The notes under the pieces were generated by a model. That model did not search any database and had not been told where the DNA came from. It saw only the letters and a list, made by a program, of their open reading frames with translations. Positions 6,100 through 13,206 of a stretch of 14,391 nt of DNA are shown here, piece by piece (positions within the stretch are counted from its first letter, which is position 1; every line of letters begins with the position of its first letter). Source of the DNA: Azonexus sp. GTDB taxonomy: Bacteria > Pseudomonadota > Gammaproteobacteria > Burkholderiales > Rhodocyclaceae. The position numbers and the translations under genes are program-made. Location of the stretch: assembly GCA_023150195.1 (NCBI GenBank), contig JAKLLI010000014.1:1-14391 (forward strand), given 5' to 3'.

Positions 6100-7668
6100 T
6101 CAGCGATGCATGAATTCCGGACTGGCCAGCAGGGCCGCCATTTCATCGGCCGGCTTGAGTCCCTGCAAGGCCTGCGTGGTGCTGGCGCTTAAGGGACCGA
6201 CCAACTGGCGAATGGACGCCACTTCCGGTCGACAGCGGCCTTCACCCGATTTTGGCGGAACATCGGCGGCCAGCGGCAGGTGGGCAGCGGCCAGGGTTTG
6301 CGCCAGACGAATGCGCCGGGCCATTTCGGGCGAGGACAACCAGTCTTTTTCGAGGGCGCCATAACCGTCCGGGGTGGTCCGCATGAAGGGTAAGTGGTTG
6401 AATTCGCGCAGGGTGCGCATCAGGATTTTGCCGTTGGCAATCGGTTGACCGTTGCACACCGCGCGCACGGCGGAGAGCACGTAATCCATCGGTTCCTTGA
6501 ATTTGTCCGGGCCTTTGAGGGTGTCCGCAAAACTACGGCTGTTGACCATGGCAAACAAGGTTTCGGAAATTCGCCCGCCCGAGCGCAGAAAGGCTTCACT
6601 CATCACCCGCAGGACTTCGGCTGGCGGTTCATCACCATAAAAACGCAGGGCCAGCTTGCGTGAAATGTGGCGCGCGGTCGCGGGATGGGCTGCCAGTTGG
6701 GCCAGGGCCTTTTCGATTTCGGCAAAGCCTTTGCCGGCGGGGTAATCCGTGCCCAAGAGGCGCTTGTGCTCATCGTCGTGACGCCGTGGGTCGAAGAAAA
6801 AATAACCGATGCGCACGCTGCCGGAGACGCTGGCCGGGTCGGGGCGCATGCCGTTGATGATGACGCCGGCACCGGTAATGATGCGCGCCAGCGCTTGCAC
6901 ATCGGCCTGGGAGTAACCGCCATCCACGCCCAGGGTGTGCAGTTCGAGCAGTTCGCGCGCCAGATTTTCGTTGAGGCCACGGGATTTTCCATTCTGGCTG
7001 GCCCGTTTGCCCTGTGCTGAGTTAGGTGCGGTCGACCGGTCGTTATCGAGATAAATCTGCATCGCGGGGTGCAGGAAACTGGCCCGGAGCAGGGCCAGGA
7101 AACTGTCCTCGCGCATAGCCATCTGCAGGCTGCGTGCGTAGTCGGCTGCAACGTATTTGGTGACCGTTTTCAGGCCGTTGATCGAGAAATGATTGAGCCA
7201 GAAATTGAGCAGGATTTCGTGGCCGGGATTGTCCGAATTCACACTCTGCAGCAGCCGGGTTTCCATGGTGCTGTCGAGAATTTCGCGTCCGGCGATCTCG
7301 CGTGGATTGCGCATGGCTTTGCCGTCATTGCTGGCGTTCTGTTGCGGTGCCGGCACGAACTTTTCCGTGCCGCCGGGGCCGTAACGCGCCCACAGCTCCG
7401 GGAGCGGCGTGCTGGCCGGCAAGGCGGCAATGTGGGCCTGAATTGCCGGCGGATAGCCCGGGGTTTCGCGGATGGCCCGGCGCAGGTATTGGCGTGGACT
7501 CAGGCCCAGCGTGTCGCGCAGGCTGGCCTGATCGGCGCCATAGCCAAAGCGGGTGAGCAGTGTACGGGCGCCGGCTTCACGAACCGGAACATCCAGATAG
7601 GCGTGCGCAGTCGACGCGCCGATCAGGGCGAAAAAGGCGAGCAGGGCGGGGAGGCGGCGGAGTGTCAT
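6100..7668 (-). CDS. DUF1800-family exported protein
   Basis: A 522-residue protein from ATG 7668 with a Sec-type signal peptide: basic MTLRR, hydrophobic core 6-17, and likely cleavage after STAHA at 23. Mature-protein hallmarks of DUF1800 are FWLNHFS at 156-162, RGLNENLARELLELHTLG at 230-247, GGYSQADV at 250-257 and KFKEPMDYV at 389-397. Biochemical function is unknown; DUF1800 genes very often sit directly beside DUF1501 genes, as here. An upstream in-frame start near 7713 exists, but it would overlap the VOC gene and displace the signal peptide, so 7668 is preferred. The start lies one base after the VOC stop (TGA-C-ATG) with no good Shine-Dalgarno, implying coupled translation. An extracytoplasmic location is inferred from the signal. 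Confidence 0.9.
   Translation of the reverse strand: MTLRRLPALLAFFALIGASTAHAYLDVPVREAGARTLLTRFGYGADQASLRDTLGLSPRQYLRRAIRETPGYPPAIQAHIAALPASTPLPELWARYGPGGTEKFVPAPQQNASNDGKAMRNPREIAGREILDSTMETRLLQSVNSDNPGHEILLNFWLNHFSINGLKTVTKYVAADYARSLQMAMREDSFLALLRASFLHPAMQIYLDNDRSTAPNSAQGKRASQNGKSRGLNENLARELLELHTLGVDGGYSQADVQALARIITGAGVIINGMRPDPASVSGSVRIGYFFFDPRRHDDEHKRLLGTDYPAGKGFAEIEKALAQLAAHPATARHISRKLALRFYGDEPPAEVLRVMSEAFLRSGGRISETLFAMVNSRSFADTLKGPDKFKEPMDYVLSAVRAVCNGQPIANGKILMRTLREFNHLPFMRTTPDGYGALEKDWLSSPEMARRIRLAQTLAAAHLPLAADVPPKSGEGRCRPEVASIRQLVGPLSASTTQALQGLKPADEMAALLASPEFMHR
7029..7038. repeat. CGGTCGACCG palindrome (in the DUF1800 gene)
   Basis: A perfect copy read as CGG-TCG-ACC (Arg-Ser-Thr), the third codon phase. 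Confidence 0.8.
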
Positions 7669-7669
7669 G

Positions 7670-8095
7670 TCAGGGATCGAGCAGAATGTGGCCACGGGCA
7701 TCCAGTTGGACAAAGGGGTTGTAGCAGATTTCCCACAAATAGCCGTCGGGGTCGGCGAAATAGCCGCGATAACCGCCCCAGAAGGCTTTGTCGGCCGGGC
7801 GAATCAAGCGTGCGCCGGCGGCCACGGCTTCAGCCAGCAGTTGATCCACGGCGGCTTCATCGGCGACATTGTGGGCCAGCGTTATCCCGGAAAAGCCGCT
7901 GCCGGCCGCGTCGACCGCGGCATCCTCGGCGAGCGCCGTGCGGGGAAAGAGTGCAAAAGCCACGCTGCCGGCCTGATAAAACGCGACGCTTTCTTGGCTG
8001 CTGGCCGACTCTTGCCAGCCCAGCGCCCGGTAAAACTGCCGGCTGCGCGCCAGATCGGTCACGCCCAGCGTGATGAAGCTGATGGCTTGTTTCAT
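7670..8095 (-). CDS. VOC-superfamily (glyoxalase/bleomycin-resistance-like) protein
   Basis: A 141-residue single-module vicinal-oxygen-chelate protein. The first beta-alpha-beta unit is ISFITLGVTDLARSRQFYRAL (5-25); the second ends with the typical YFADPDGYLWEICYNP at 112-127, in which Glu122 is the usual C-terminal metal ligand. The usual first-strand metal-binding His (as in xxHxxLxVxD) appears to be Thr9, and His75 in TLAHNV is the nearest other candidate, so an intact metal site is uncertain. The start ATG 8095 has AAGGA at 8101-8105, five bases upstream; the longer reading to 8203 is rejected because its extra residues look like non-coding sequence. It is the first gene of the operon with DUF1800 and DUF1501. 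There is no signal peptide, so it should be cytoplasmic, unlike its two exported neighbours. Substrate unknown. Confidence 0.87.
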   Translation of the reverse strand: MKQAISFITLGVTDLARSRQFYRALGWQESASSQESVAFYQAGSVAFALFPRTALAEDAAVDAAGSGFSGITLAHNVADEAAVDQLLAEAVAAGARLIRPADKAFWGGYRGYFADPDGYLWEICYNPFVQLDARGHILLDP

Positions 8096-8132
8096 GGATG
8101 TCCTTGTAGGCGTGCGGTGGCCGGGCCAGAAG

Positions 8133-8163
8133 TTGGCGCCTCCGCCGGAAGCTGTCCTATTAT
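8133..8163 (+). promoter_or_regulatory. Weak promoter-like element in the divergent gap
   Basis: TTGGCG (8133-8138) and TATTAT (8158-8163) are separated by 19 nt, longer than ideal. A start near 8170 would leave a leader of about 85 nt before the ATG at 8255. The rest of the 159-base divergent gap (8096-8254) shows no repeat, hairpin or ORF that I can support. Confidence 0.25.
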
Positions 8164-8254
8164 GCGGTTCTCGACGATTTTTTTGCGACTTCCCAAGCAC
8201 CAATCAGAGTGCCTGAATCGGAGCCGCGTCGTGTGATGTTCAGGAGTGTATTGA

Positions 8255-9310
8255 ATGAAGCGTGTCAGGATGGGCTTGCTGGGGTGTCTGACATGGCTCT
8301 CCATCGGAGCGACACACGCCAGCGAGGCGGTGACGCTGCAGGCCATGGGCGAACAAGTGCAAAAGATCCGCCGGCTGAATGCCAGTCCCGCGTGCGCGCC
8401 AGTGGCTGACGTGCTGGCGTTGATGCAGTTGATCGATGGGCTAGACGCTGGCTGGTTGCGGCGGGGGCTGCGCAGCCTCGCGATGGGTTGGTTGCCGAGC
8501 AATGCCGAGGTTGCCAACAGCAGCAGGCAGGCGATCCGTGATGGGGTGCTGAGCAGTTTTTCCTGCCATCTTGCCCTGCGAGCCACCGCCTTGCTTGATC
8601 CCGCAAATGCCCGGAACATCACGCGGAGCACGCTGGTCACACGCCTGGACGACATGCGCCAGCTGGCGCGGGGATGGCAGCGGCTGCGCCGCCTTCAGGA
8701 GGTGGGCAGCGAAGATGCGGCGACGCTGTACGGTCGCTGGGATGCGCTGGCGCAGGATGCCTATGGCAAAGCGTGGCCAGAAGGCAAGCTGCATTCGCCG
8801 TGGTTGCTGCGTCTGGCGGAGTCACCGGCACTACCCGTCAAACCCGCCCAGGCTGCAGGGTTTGAGGAAAAATTTGTCGCGGAATTCCGGCAACAGGCGC
8901 TGTTGGTGCGGGATGAGCTGGTTCGCGAGCCTGCTCGCCGGGTGGATAGCTTGCGCGCCTATCTTGCCGGCAATCTGCCGGACGAAGCGGCGCTGCAGGC
9001 GCTGGATCTCTGGTTGCGGCAGGTGCAGGGCAGCTGGTTGCCATCCTCGGTGCTGCTCAATCCCTGCGAGGATTTACGCAAGCTGCTGGCACCCGGCATT
9101 GACGATCTGATCAATGTCTATGGCTTTCCATCCACCTTGGCAACCGTGTCTCGCGAGTTCGAGGCCGAGGCCTGTTACCGCCCGTTGATGCGGCAGTTGC
9201 AGCAGGCAGATTTTCCGCCCTGGGGGCCGCTGGTGGCGCCGGGTGATCCGTCTCAGGTCAACCCGGCCATTCGCCGCCGGATTCAGGAAATCAACGGCAA
9301 AGGCCGTTGA
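8255..9310 (+). CDS. Exported protein of unknown function
   Basis: A 351-residue protein that I do not recognise. It starts at ATG 8255 with AGGAG at 8242-8246 (8-base spacer). The N-terminus is a signal peptide: MKRVR, a hydrophobic core around 6-18, and likely cleavage after GATHA at 22. A lipobox-like LLGC occurs at 8-11 but is too close to the N-terminus to be convincing. The mature part is mainly alpha-helical by its heptad-like Leu/Ala/Arg pattern, with four cysteines (C47, C104, C271, C307) that could form two disulfides in the periplasm. A Pro-rich PPWGPLVAPGDP segment (321-332) precedes a basic tail. It is divergent from the VOC operon and converges on the DUF4124 gene, with only six bases between stop codons and no terminator. 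Codon use looks like that of its neighbours. Confidence 0.7.
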   Translation: MKRVRMGLLGCLTWLSIGATHASEAVTLQAMGEQVQKIRRLNASPACAPVADVLALMQLIDGLDAGWLRRGLRSLAMGWLPSNAEVANSSRQAIRDGVLSSFSCHLALRATALLDPANARNITRSTLVTRLDDMRQLARGWQRLRRLQEVGSEDAATLYGRWDALAQDAYGKAWPEGKLHSPWLLRLAESPALPVKPAQAAGFEEKFVAEFRQQALLVRDELVREPARRVDSLRAYLAGNLPDEAALQALDLWLRQVQGSWLPSSVLLNPCEDLRKLLAPGIDDLINVYGFPSTLATVSREFEAEACYRPLMRQLQQADFPPWGPLVAPGDPSQVNPAIRRRIQEINGKGR

Positions 9311-9316
9311 CCGTGA

Positions 9317-10018
9317 TCAGCGCACGCAATAGCGGTCGTTAGGCGGGCAGGGCTTGGCGATGCCGGAGGGCGGCGCTGTTGGTCGTTGCGGCTTCTCCGG
9401 CCGGGGCTCGGGCCGGGTTTCCGGTCGTTGCGGGCGGTTGACCGTCGCGCGGCCCTGGCAGGCCAGCAGGCGCTCCTGCTGGATTTGCGGTGGCAGGCGC
9501 TGGGCCAATACCTGCTGTATGCATTGCGTTGTCCAGTCCGGATACATCGGTAGCGGCGTCTGCATCGGGCGCATCGTGGCGTTGTCCGGTGCCTTCGGTT
9601 GGGCAGGCTTGCTGCGACACTGCGCCAGTAATTCCAGGGTTAAGGCGCTGTCGACCGTGTAATTCGCCAAAGTTTCCAGGCAGGCCTCCTTGCTGGTGCT
9701 GCGGGTGACCGCCTGTTGCGCCTTACGCCCCTGCGCCTCCTGCGATTTTTTCTCTTCCTCGGCCTGCCGTGTGCGGATTTCAGCAGACTGCGTGGCCACG
9801 TAATCCTTCATCCGGGCCAGATCGCGTTCGGCTTGTTCGCGTGCCGCTTCATCCACCGTTTCCGTTGGTCGAACCGCCAAGGTATTGGCGTTGCTTTTGC
9901 ACGGGGTGGTCGAAATTTCTATCCCGCCATCGGGCAGGCGACATTTGTAGGCGTCGGCCTGAAGCGGCAAGGCGGCCAATGTCAGGATCAAGGGAAGGGC
10001 GAAGTGGGCAATGCGCAT
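9317..10018 (-). CDS. DUF4124-like, cysteine-rich exported protein
   Basis: A 233-residue protein read from ATG 10018. A Sec signal peptide (hydrophobic 6-19, cleavage after LQADA near 23) is followed at once by YKCRLPDGGIEISTTPC (24-40), which matches the beta-hairpin opening of DUF4124 domains. A charged, probably coiled-coil helix follows (about 55-103), then two similar C-x20-C units (C113-C134 and C166-C187), a Pro/Arg/Glu-rich linker (195-220), and a final pair C224/C231. Eight mature cysteines suggest up to four disulfides, so a periplasmic location. Upstream alternatives are ATG 10033 and TTG 10036; the latter lies inside the nrdJ terminator. None has a Shine-Dalgarno sequence, and 10018 was chosen because it puts the signal peptide at the N-terminus. 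Function unknown. Confidence 0.72.
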   Translation of the reverse strand: MRIAHFALPLILTLAALPLQADAYKCRLPDGGIEISTTPCKSNANTLAVRPTETVDEAAREQAERDLARMKDYVATQSAEIRTRQAEEEKKSQEAQGRKAQQAVTRSTSKEACLETLANYTVDSALTLELLAQCRSKPAQPKAPDNATMRPMQTPLPMYPDWTTQCIQQVLAQRLPPQIQQERLLACQGRATVNRPQRPETRPEPRPEKPQRPTAPPSGIAKPCPPNDRYCVR

Positions 10019-10034
10019 GGTTGGATCATGCATC

Positions 10035-10071
10035 AAAAAGCCCCGGGATTCGAGGAATCGCGGGGCTTTTT
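10035..10071 (-). terminator. Rho-independent terminator of nrdJ (structurally bidirectional)
   Basis: An 11-bp outer stem, AAAAAGCCCCG (10035-10045) with CGGGGCTTTTT (10061-10071), a G-G mismatch, then an inner GATTC/GAATC stem closed by a 3-base loop. Read on the minus strand it ends in five T residues, about 30 nt after the nrdJ stop. The T-run falls immediately before the possible starts of the DUF4124 gene. Confidence 0.88.
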
Positions 10072-10102
10072 CCGGTGCCGGTCAAGCCGGAAGAATGCAG
10101 GC

Positions 10103-13006
10103 TTAGCCGCAGGTGCCGACCGCACCGCAGGCGGTGCAGAAATCACAGCCGTCCTTGCGGATCATGGTGTGGTTGCCGCATTCCGGGCAGAGCTTGCCTT
10201 GCGTCGGCAGCACCTTGTTGCTGGTGGTGTCTTCCGGGGCTTCGAGGATGCCCATTTGCTGCAGTGGGAAGCCGGCTTCATCGAGGACGCCTAGCATGGC
10301 GTAGCGGTGAATGATCAACTGGGCGATGTAGGCCACGGTTGAGGGGTAGGTCTGCTGCTTGCGGGAGCCCGGCACGAAGGCCATGAAATCGCCGAGCGGC
10401 TCGGAGTAATCCAGCAATTTGCGCAACTTCATGCCGATCCAGGCCGGATCTAGCACGCGCATGTCGAGCGAGAGCAGCTTGGAAAGGCCGTCAAGCGCAC
10501 GCGGATAGTTGCCGGAGAGCCACATCGAGTACGGGCGGGAGGTGCCATCGGGCAGGGTGATTTCCTTCAGGCCCAGGACGAAGTCTTCGCCGGTGGAGGG
10601 GTTGCTGACGTCCACCGTCCACGACAGCGTGCCGTCGGTACCGGTTTTCGGTTCCTTGGCGCTGAACAGGGCGTCCTTGACCGGGGTCGGGCCATCGTGG
10701 CCGAGGGCGCCAAGTTGCTCGACACGCCAGCGGATGACTTGTGCCATGGCCGAGACCACCGAAGGCATGCGCTTCTTCTCGCCATACGGGGGCATGTGCA
10801 TTTCGAAGGAATCGCCCGGGGTTTTGGCCAGTGCTTCCAGCTTCATTTCCAGCCAGCCGTGGTCGTTGGCGCGCATGTCCATCGACAGGGTTTTGGCGAC
10901 GGCACCGAGGCCGCGCGGTTCGGCCGGGCCGTTAGCCCAGACTTCGAACGGCCAGGCGTGGCCTTCCTGTTCGACGTGGCCGACAAAGAGGGCGAACTTG
11001 CCAATCGGCGAGTCGACCATGTAGGTCCAGCACAGGTTGCCTTCCGGCAGGTTGGGGCGGCCCGGCCAGCGCAGGCTGGCCAGCACCGGTGCCGGCAGGT
11101 TCTTGATCGACAGGCGGCGGTTGGCGTCGGACACGAAATCCTGCGGTGCCTTGGCGTCGACCGCAGCCGGTGCGTCGGTCTTGGCCGGTTCGCTGGTCAC
11201 GGACAGCACCGAACCGAGCACGCTGTTCGGGCGGTAGGTGGCCAGGCCTTTGAGCCCCGCCTTCCAGGCTTGCATGTACAGATCCTGGAAATCTTCGTAA
11301 GGATAGTCGCCGGGGACGTTCACCGTCTTGGAAATCGAGGTGTCGATGAAGGGGGCAACCGCTGCCACCATGTCCGCATGCGCCTTGGCAGAAATTTCCA
11401 GCGCGGTGACGAAGTAATCCGGCAGCTTGGAGACATCGCCACCTTGATGCTTGTACAGGCGCCAGGCGTAGTCTTCGACCGAGTATTCCTTGATCGTGCC
11501 GTCCTGCATGCGCTTCTTGCGGTTGTAGGTCCAGGAGAAGGGTGGTTCGATGCCGTTGGAGGCGTTGTCGGCGAAGGCCAGCGAGATGGTGCCGGTCGGG
11601 GCAATCGACAAGAGGTGGGAATTGCGCAGGCCGTGCTTGCGGATTTCGGCCTTGACGTCATTGGAGAGGCGCGAGGCGAAATTGCCGCCTGAGAGGTAGA
11701 GCTCGGCGTTGAACAGCGGGAAGGCGCCGCGTTCCTTGGCCATGTCGACTGAGTAGAGATAGGCGGTATCGCGCATGAATTCGCTGATGCGGGCGGCCAT
11801 GGCGCGGGCCTCGGCCTTGTCGTAGCGCAGGCGCAGCATGGCCAGCATGTCGCCCAGGCCGGTGTAGCCGAGGCCGACGCGGCGCTTGTTGGCGGCTTCC
11901 TGAGCCTGACGTTCGAGCGGCCAGTGGGTGGCGTCGAGCACATTGTCCAGCATGCGGGTGGAGACACGGATGACTTCGCCAAAAGCCTCGAAATCAAAGC
12001 TGGCTGCATCGGAGAAGGCGTCGCGGACGAACAGGGTCAGGTTGATCGACCCCAGGCAGCAGCAGCCATACGGCGGCAGCGGTTGTTCGGCACAGGGGTT
12101 GGTGGCCTCGATGACTTCGCAGTAATTAAGGTTGTTGTCCTTGTTCATGCGATCCAGGAAGAGGATGCCCGGTTCGGCGTGGTCATAGGTAGACTTCATC
12201 ACCTGATCCCACAGGTCACGGGCGCGTACCTTGCGGTAGACCCACAGGCCATCATCCCGTTGGTAGGCACCGCTGGAACGCATGTCGGCATTGGGTTCGG
12301 CGCGGTGAATCAATTCCACGTCGGTGTCGCCGTCGACCGCCTTCATGAAATCGTCGGTCACGCCGATCGAGATGTTGAAGTTGGTCAGGTCGCCCTTGTC
12401 CTTGGCGTGGATGAATTCCTCGATGTCCGGATGGTCGCAGCGCAGCACGCCCATTTGTGCGCCACGACGGGCGCCGGCGGATTCCACCGTTTCGCAGGAG
12501 CGATCGAACACGCGCATGTAGGAGACCGGGCCGGAAGCGCGGGATTGCGTGCCCTTGACGCGGGCGCCTTGCGGGCGGATGGAGGAAAAGTCGTAACCGA
12601 CGCCGCCACCGCGACGCATGGTTTCAGCGGCCTGGGCCAGGGCGGTATAGATGCCGGGACGACCGTCGGTGTTTTCAACGATGGAATCACCCACCGGCTG
12701 CACGAAGCAGTTGATCAGCGTCGCCTGCAGGTCGGTACCGGCGGCAGAATTGATGCGGCCAGCCGGAATGAAGCCGTTTTCCTGGGCCCACAGGAACTTG
12801 TTTTCCCAATGCGCGCGGTCCTTCTCCTGTTCGACTTGCGCCAGCGCATAGGCGACCCGCTTGCGCACGTCGTGAACATTGGTTTCCTTGCCCTTGGCAT
12901 ACTTTTCGATCAGGACTTCGCCGGAGATTTCCTGCTCTTGCAGGGGGGCGAATTTGGGGGGGGCGGGAATGTCGGTCAACGACAGCTGCTCGGCGATTTT
13001 TGTCAT
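10103..13006 (-). CDS. nrdJ: Adenosylcobalamin-dependent (class II) ribonucleotide reductase
   Basis: A 967-residue enzyme reducing ribonucleotides to deoxyribonucleotides with a radical made from vitamin B12, so it needs neither oxygen nor a small subunit. The ten-stranded barrel core covers about 60-600: LINCFVQP with redox Cys100, [16 protein letters not shown] 130-145, the catalytic [14 protein letters not shown] at 301-314 (Asn303, thiyl-radical Cys305, Glu307), the downstream Cys cluster YGCCCLGS 313-320 supplying the redox partner, and SIAPTGTIS 467-475. A variable linker (about 601-627) leads to two tandem copies of a C-terminal domain (about 628-769 and 784-907). The tail carries CPEC (940-943) and CDFCTAC (954-960), the class II zinc-ribbon-like thiol shuttle. 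The start is ATG 13006 with GAGGAG at 13013-13018. Two NrdR boxes control it. No nrdB or nrdD neighbour is present, consistent with class II. Confidence 0.95.
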   Translation of the reverse strand: MTKIAEQLSLTDIPAPPKFAPLQEQEISGEVLIEKYAKGKETNVHDVRKRVAYALAQVEQEKDRAHWENKFLWAQENGFIPAGRINSAAGTDLQATLINCFVQPVGDSIVENTDGRPGIYTALAQAAETMRRGGGVGYDFSSIRPQGARVKGTQSRASGPVSYMRVFDRSCETVESAGARRGAQMGVLRCDHPDIEEFIHAKDKGDLTNFNISIGVTDDFMKAVDGDTDVELIHRAEPNADMRSSGAYQRDDGLWVYRKVRARDLWDQVMKSTYDHAEPGILFLDRMNKDNNLNYCEVIEATNPCAEQPLPPYGCCCLGSINLTLFVRDAFSDAASFDFEAFGEVIRVSTRMLDNVLDATHWPLERQAQEAANKRRVGLGYTGLGDMLAMLRLRYDKAEARAMAARISEFMRDTAYLYSVDMAKERGAFPLFNAELYLSGGNFASRLSNDVKAEIRKHGLRNSHLLSIAPTGTISLAFADNASNGIEPPFSWTYNRKKRMQDGTIKEYSVEDYAWRLYKHQGGDVSKLPDYFVTALEISAKAHADMVAAVAPFIDTSISKTVNVPGDYPYEDFQDLYMQAWKAGLKGLATYRPNSVLGSVLSVTSEPAKTDAPAAVDAKAPQDFVSDANRRLSIKNLPAPVLASLRWPGRPNLPEGNLCWTYMVDSPIGKFALFVGHVEQEGHAWPFEVWANGPAEPRGLGAVAKTLSMDMRANDHGWLEMKLEALAKTPGDSFEMHMPPYGEKKRMPSVVSAMAQVIRWRVEQLGALGHDGPTPVKDALFSAKEPKTGTDGTLSWTVDVSNPSTGEDFVLGLKEITLPDGTSRPYSMWLSGNYPRALDGLSKLLSLDMRVLDPAWIGMKLRKLLDYSEPLGDFMAFVPGSRKQQTYPSTVAYIAQLIIHRYAMLGVLDEAGFPLQQMGILEAPEDTTSNKVLPTQGKLCPECGNHTMIRKDGCDFCTACGAVGTCG

Positions 13007-13052
13007 TCAGGGCTCCTCTCGACTGATTCTGTATGTCATGCGATGGGACGAG

Positions 13053-13081
13053 AATCTACTAGATGTAGTGCGCTGAGGCAA
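13053..13081 (-). promoter_or_regulatory. Candidate nrdJ promoter
   Basis: On the minus strand, TTGCCT (13076-13081) and TAGATT (13053-13058) are spaced 17 nt, each matching the sigma-70 consensus at 4 of 6 bases. The start site would be near 13046, with a leader of about 40 nt. The downstream NrdR box covers the spacer and edges into the -10 box, as expected for repression. Confidence 0.5.
13056..13071 (-). promoter_or_regulatory. NrdR box 2 (promoter-proximal)
   Basis: Read on the minus strand: GCACTACATCTAGTAG, matching 11 of 16 positions of the NrdR consensus acaCwAtATaTwGtgt, including the central CACTA...TAGT frame. It lies exactly 31 bp (three helical turns) from box 1. Confidence 0.8.
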
Positions 13082-13086
13082 TCCCT

Positions 13087-13102
13087 TGACTATATACAGT
13101 GT
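13087..13102 (-). promoter_or_regulatory. NrdR box 1 (promoter-distal)
   Basis: Read on the minus strand: ACACTGTATATAGTCA, matching 13 of 16 positions of the NrdR consensus. It sits just upstream of the candidate -35 box. Paired NrdR boxes at about 31 bp spacing are the known operator for the nucleotide-sensing repressor NrdR, which controls ribonucleotide reductase genes. Confidence 0.85.
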
Positions 13103-13149
13103 ATTTGCTTCGTCGCTTGCCGCTTGCGGTCTACGCTGGAAAAGGCCCG

Positions 13150-13187
13150 AAAAAACAAGGCGCCAGCCCCCGTCTGGGGGTGGCGCC
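13150..13187 (-). terminator. Rho-independent terminator of ackA
   Basis: The hairpin spans 13159-13187: GGCGCCA pairs with TGGCGCC and CCCCC with GGGGG, with one bulged base and a 4-nt loop. Read on the minus strand it is followed by TTGTTTTTT (13158-13150). It lies 19 bases after the ackA stop and separates ackA from the nrdJ promoter. Confidence 0.88.
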
Positions 13188-13206
13188 CGGCGTCAAAAAA
13201 GATTTG

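Noticed and set aside
8096..8203. Longer N-terminus for the VOC protein
   Set aside because: The 36 extra residues are not VOC-like, and AAGGA precedes the ATG at 8095.
8255..8290. Lipoprotein signal (LLGC at residues 8-11) in the unknown exported protein
   Set aside because: The hydrophobic stretch before the Cys is too short; cleavage after ATHA near residue 22 fits better.
9308..9319. Bidirectional terminator between the convergent genes
   Set aside because: Only six bases separate the stop codons and no inverted repeat with a T-run was found there.
13007..13206. Cobalamin riboswitch before the B12-dependent nrdJ
   Set aside because: No B12-box-like conserved core or multi-stem structure was seen; the hairpin present is the ackA terminator.
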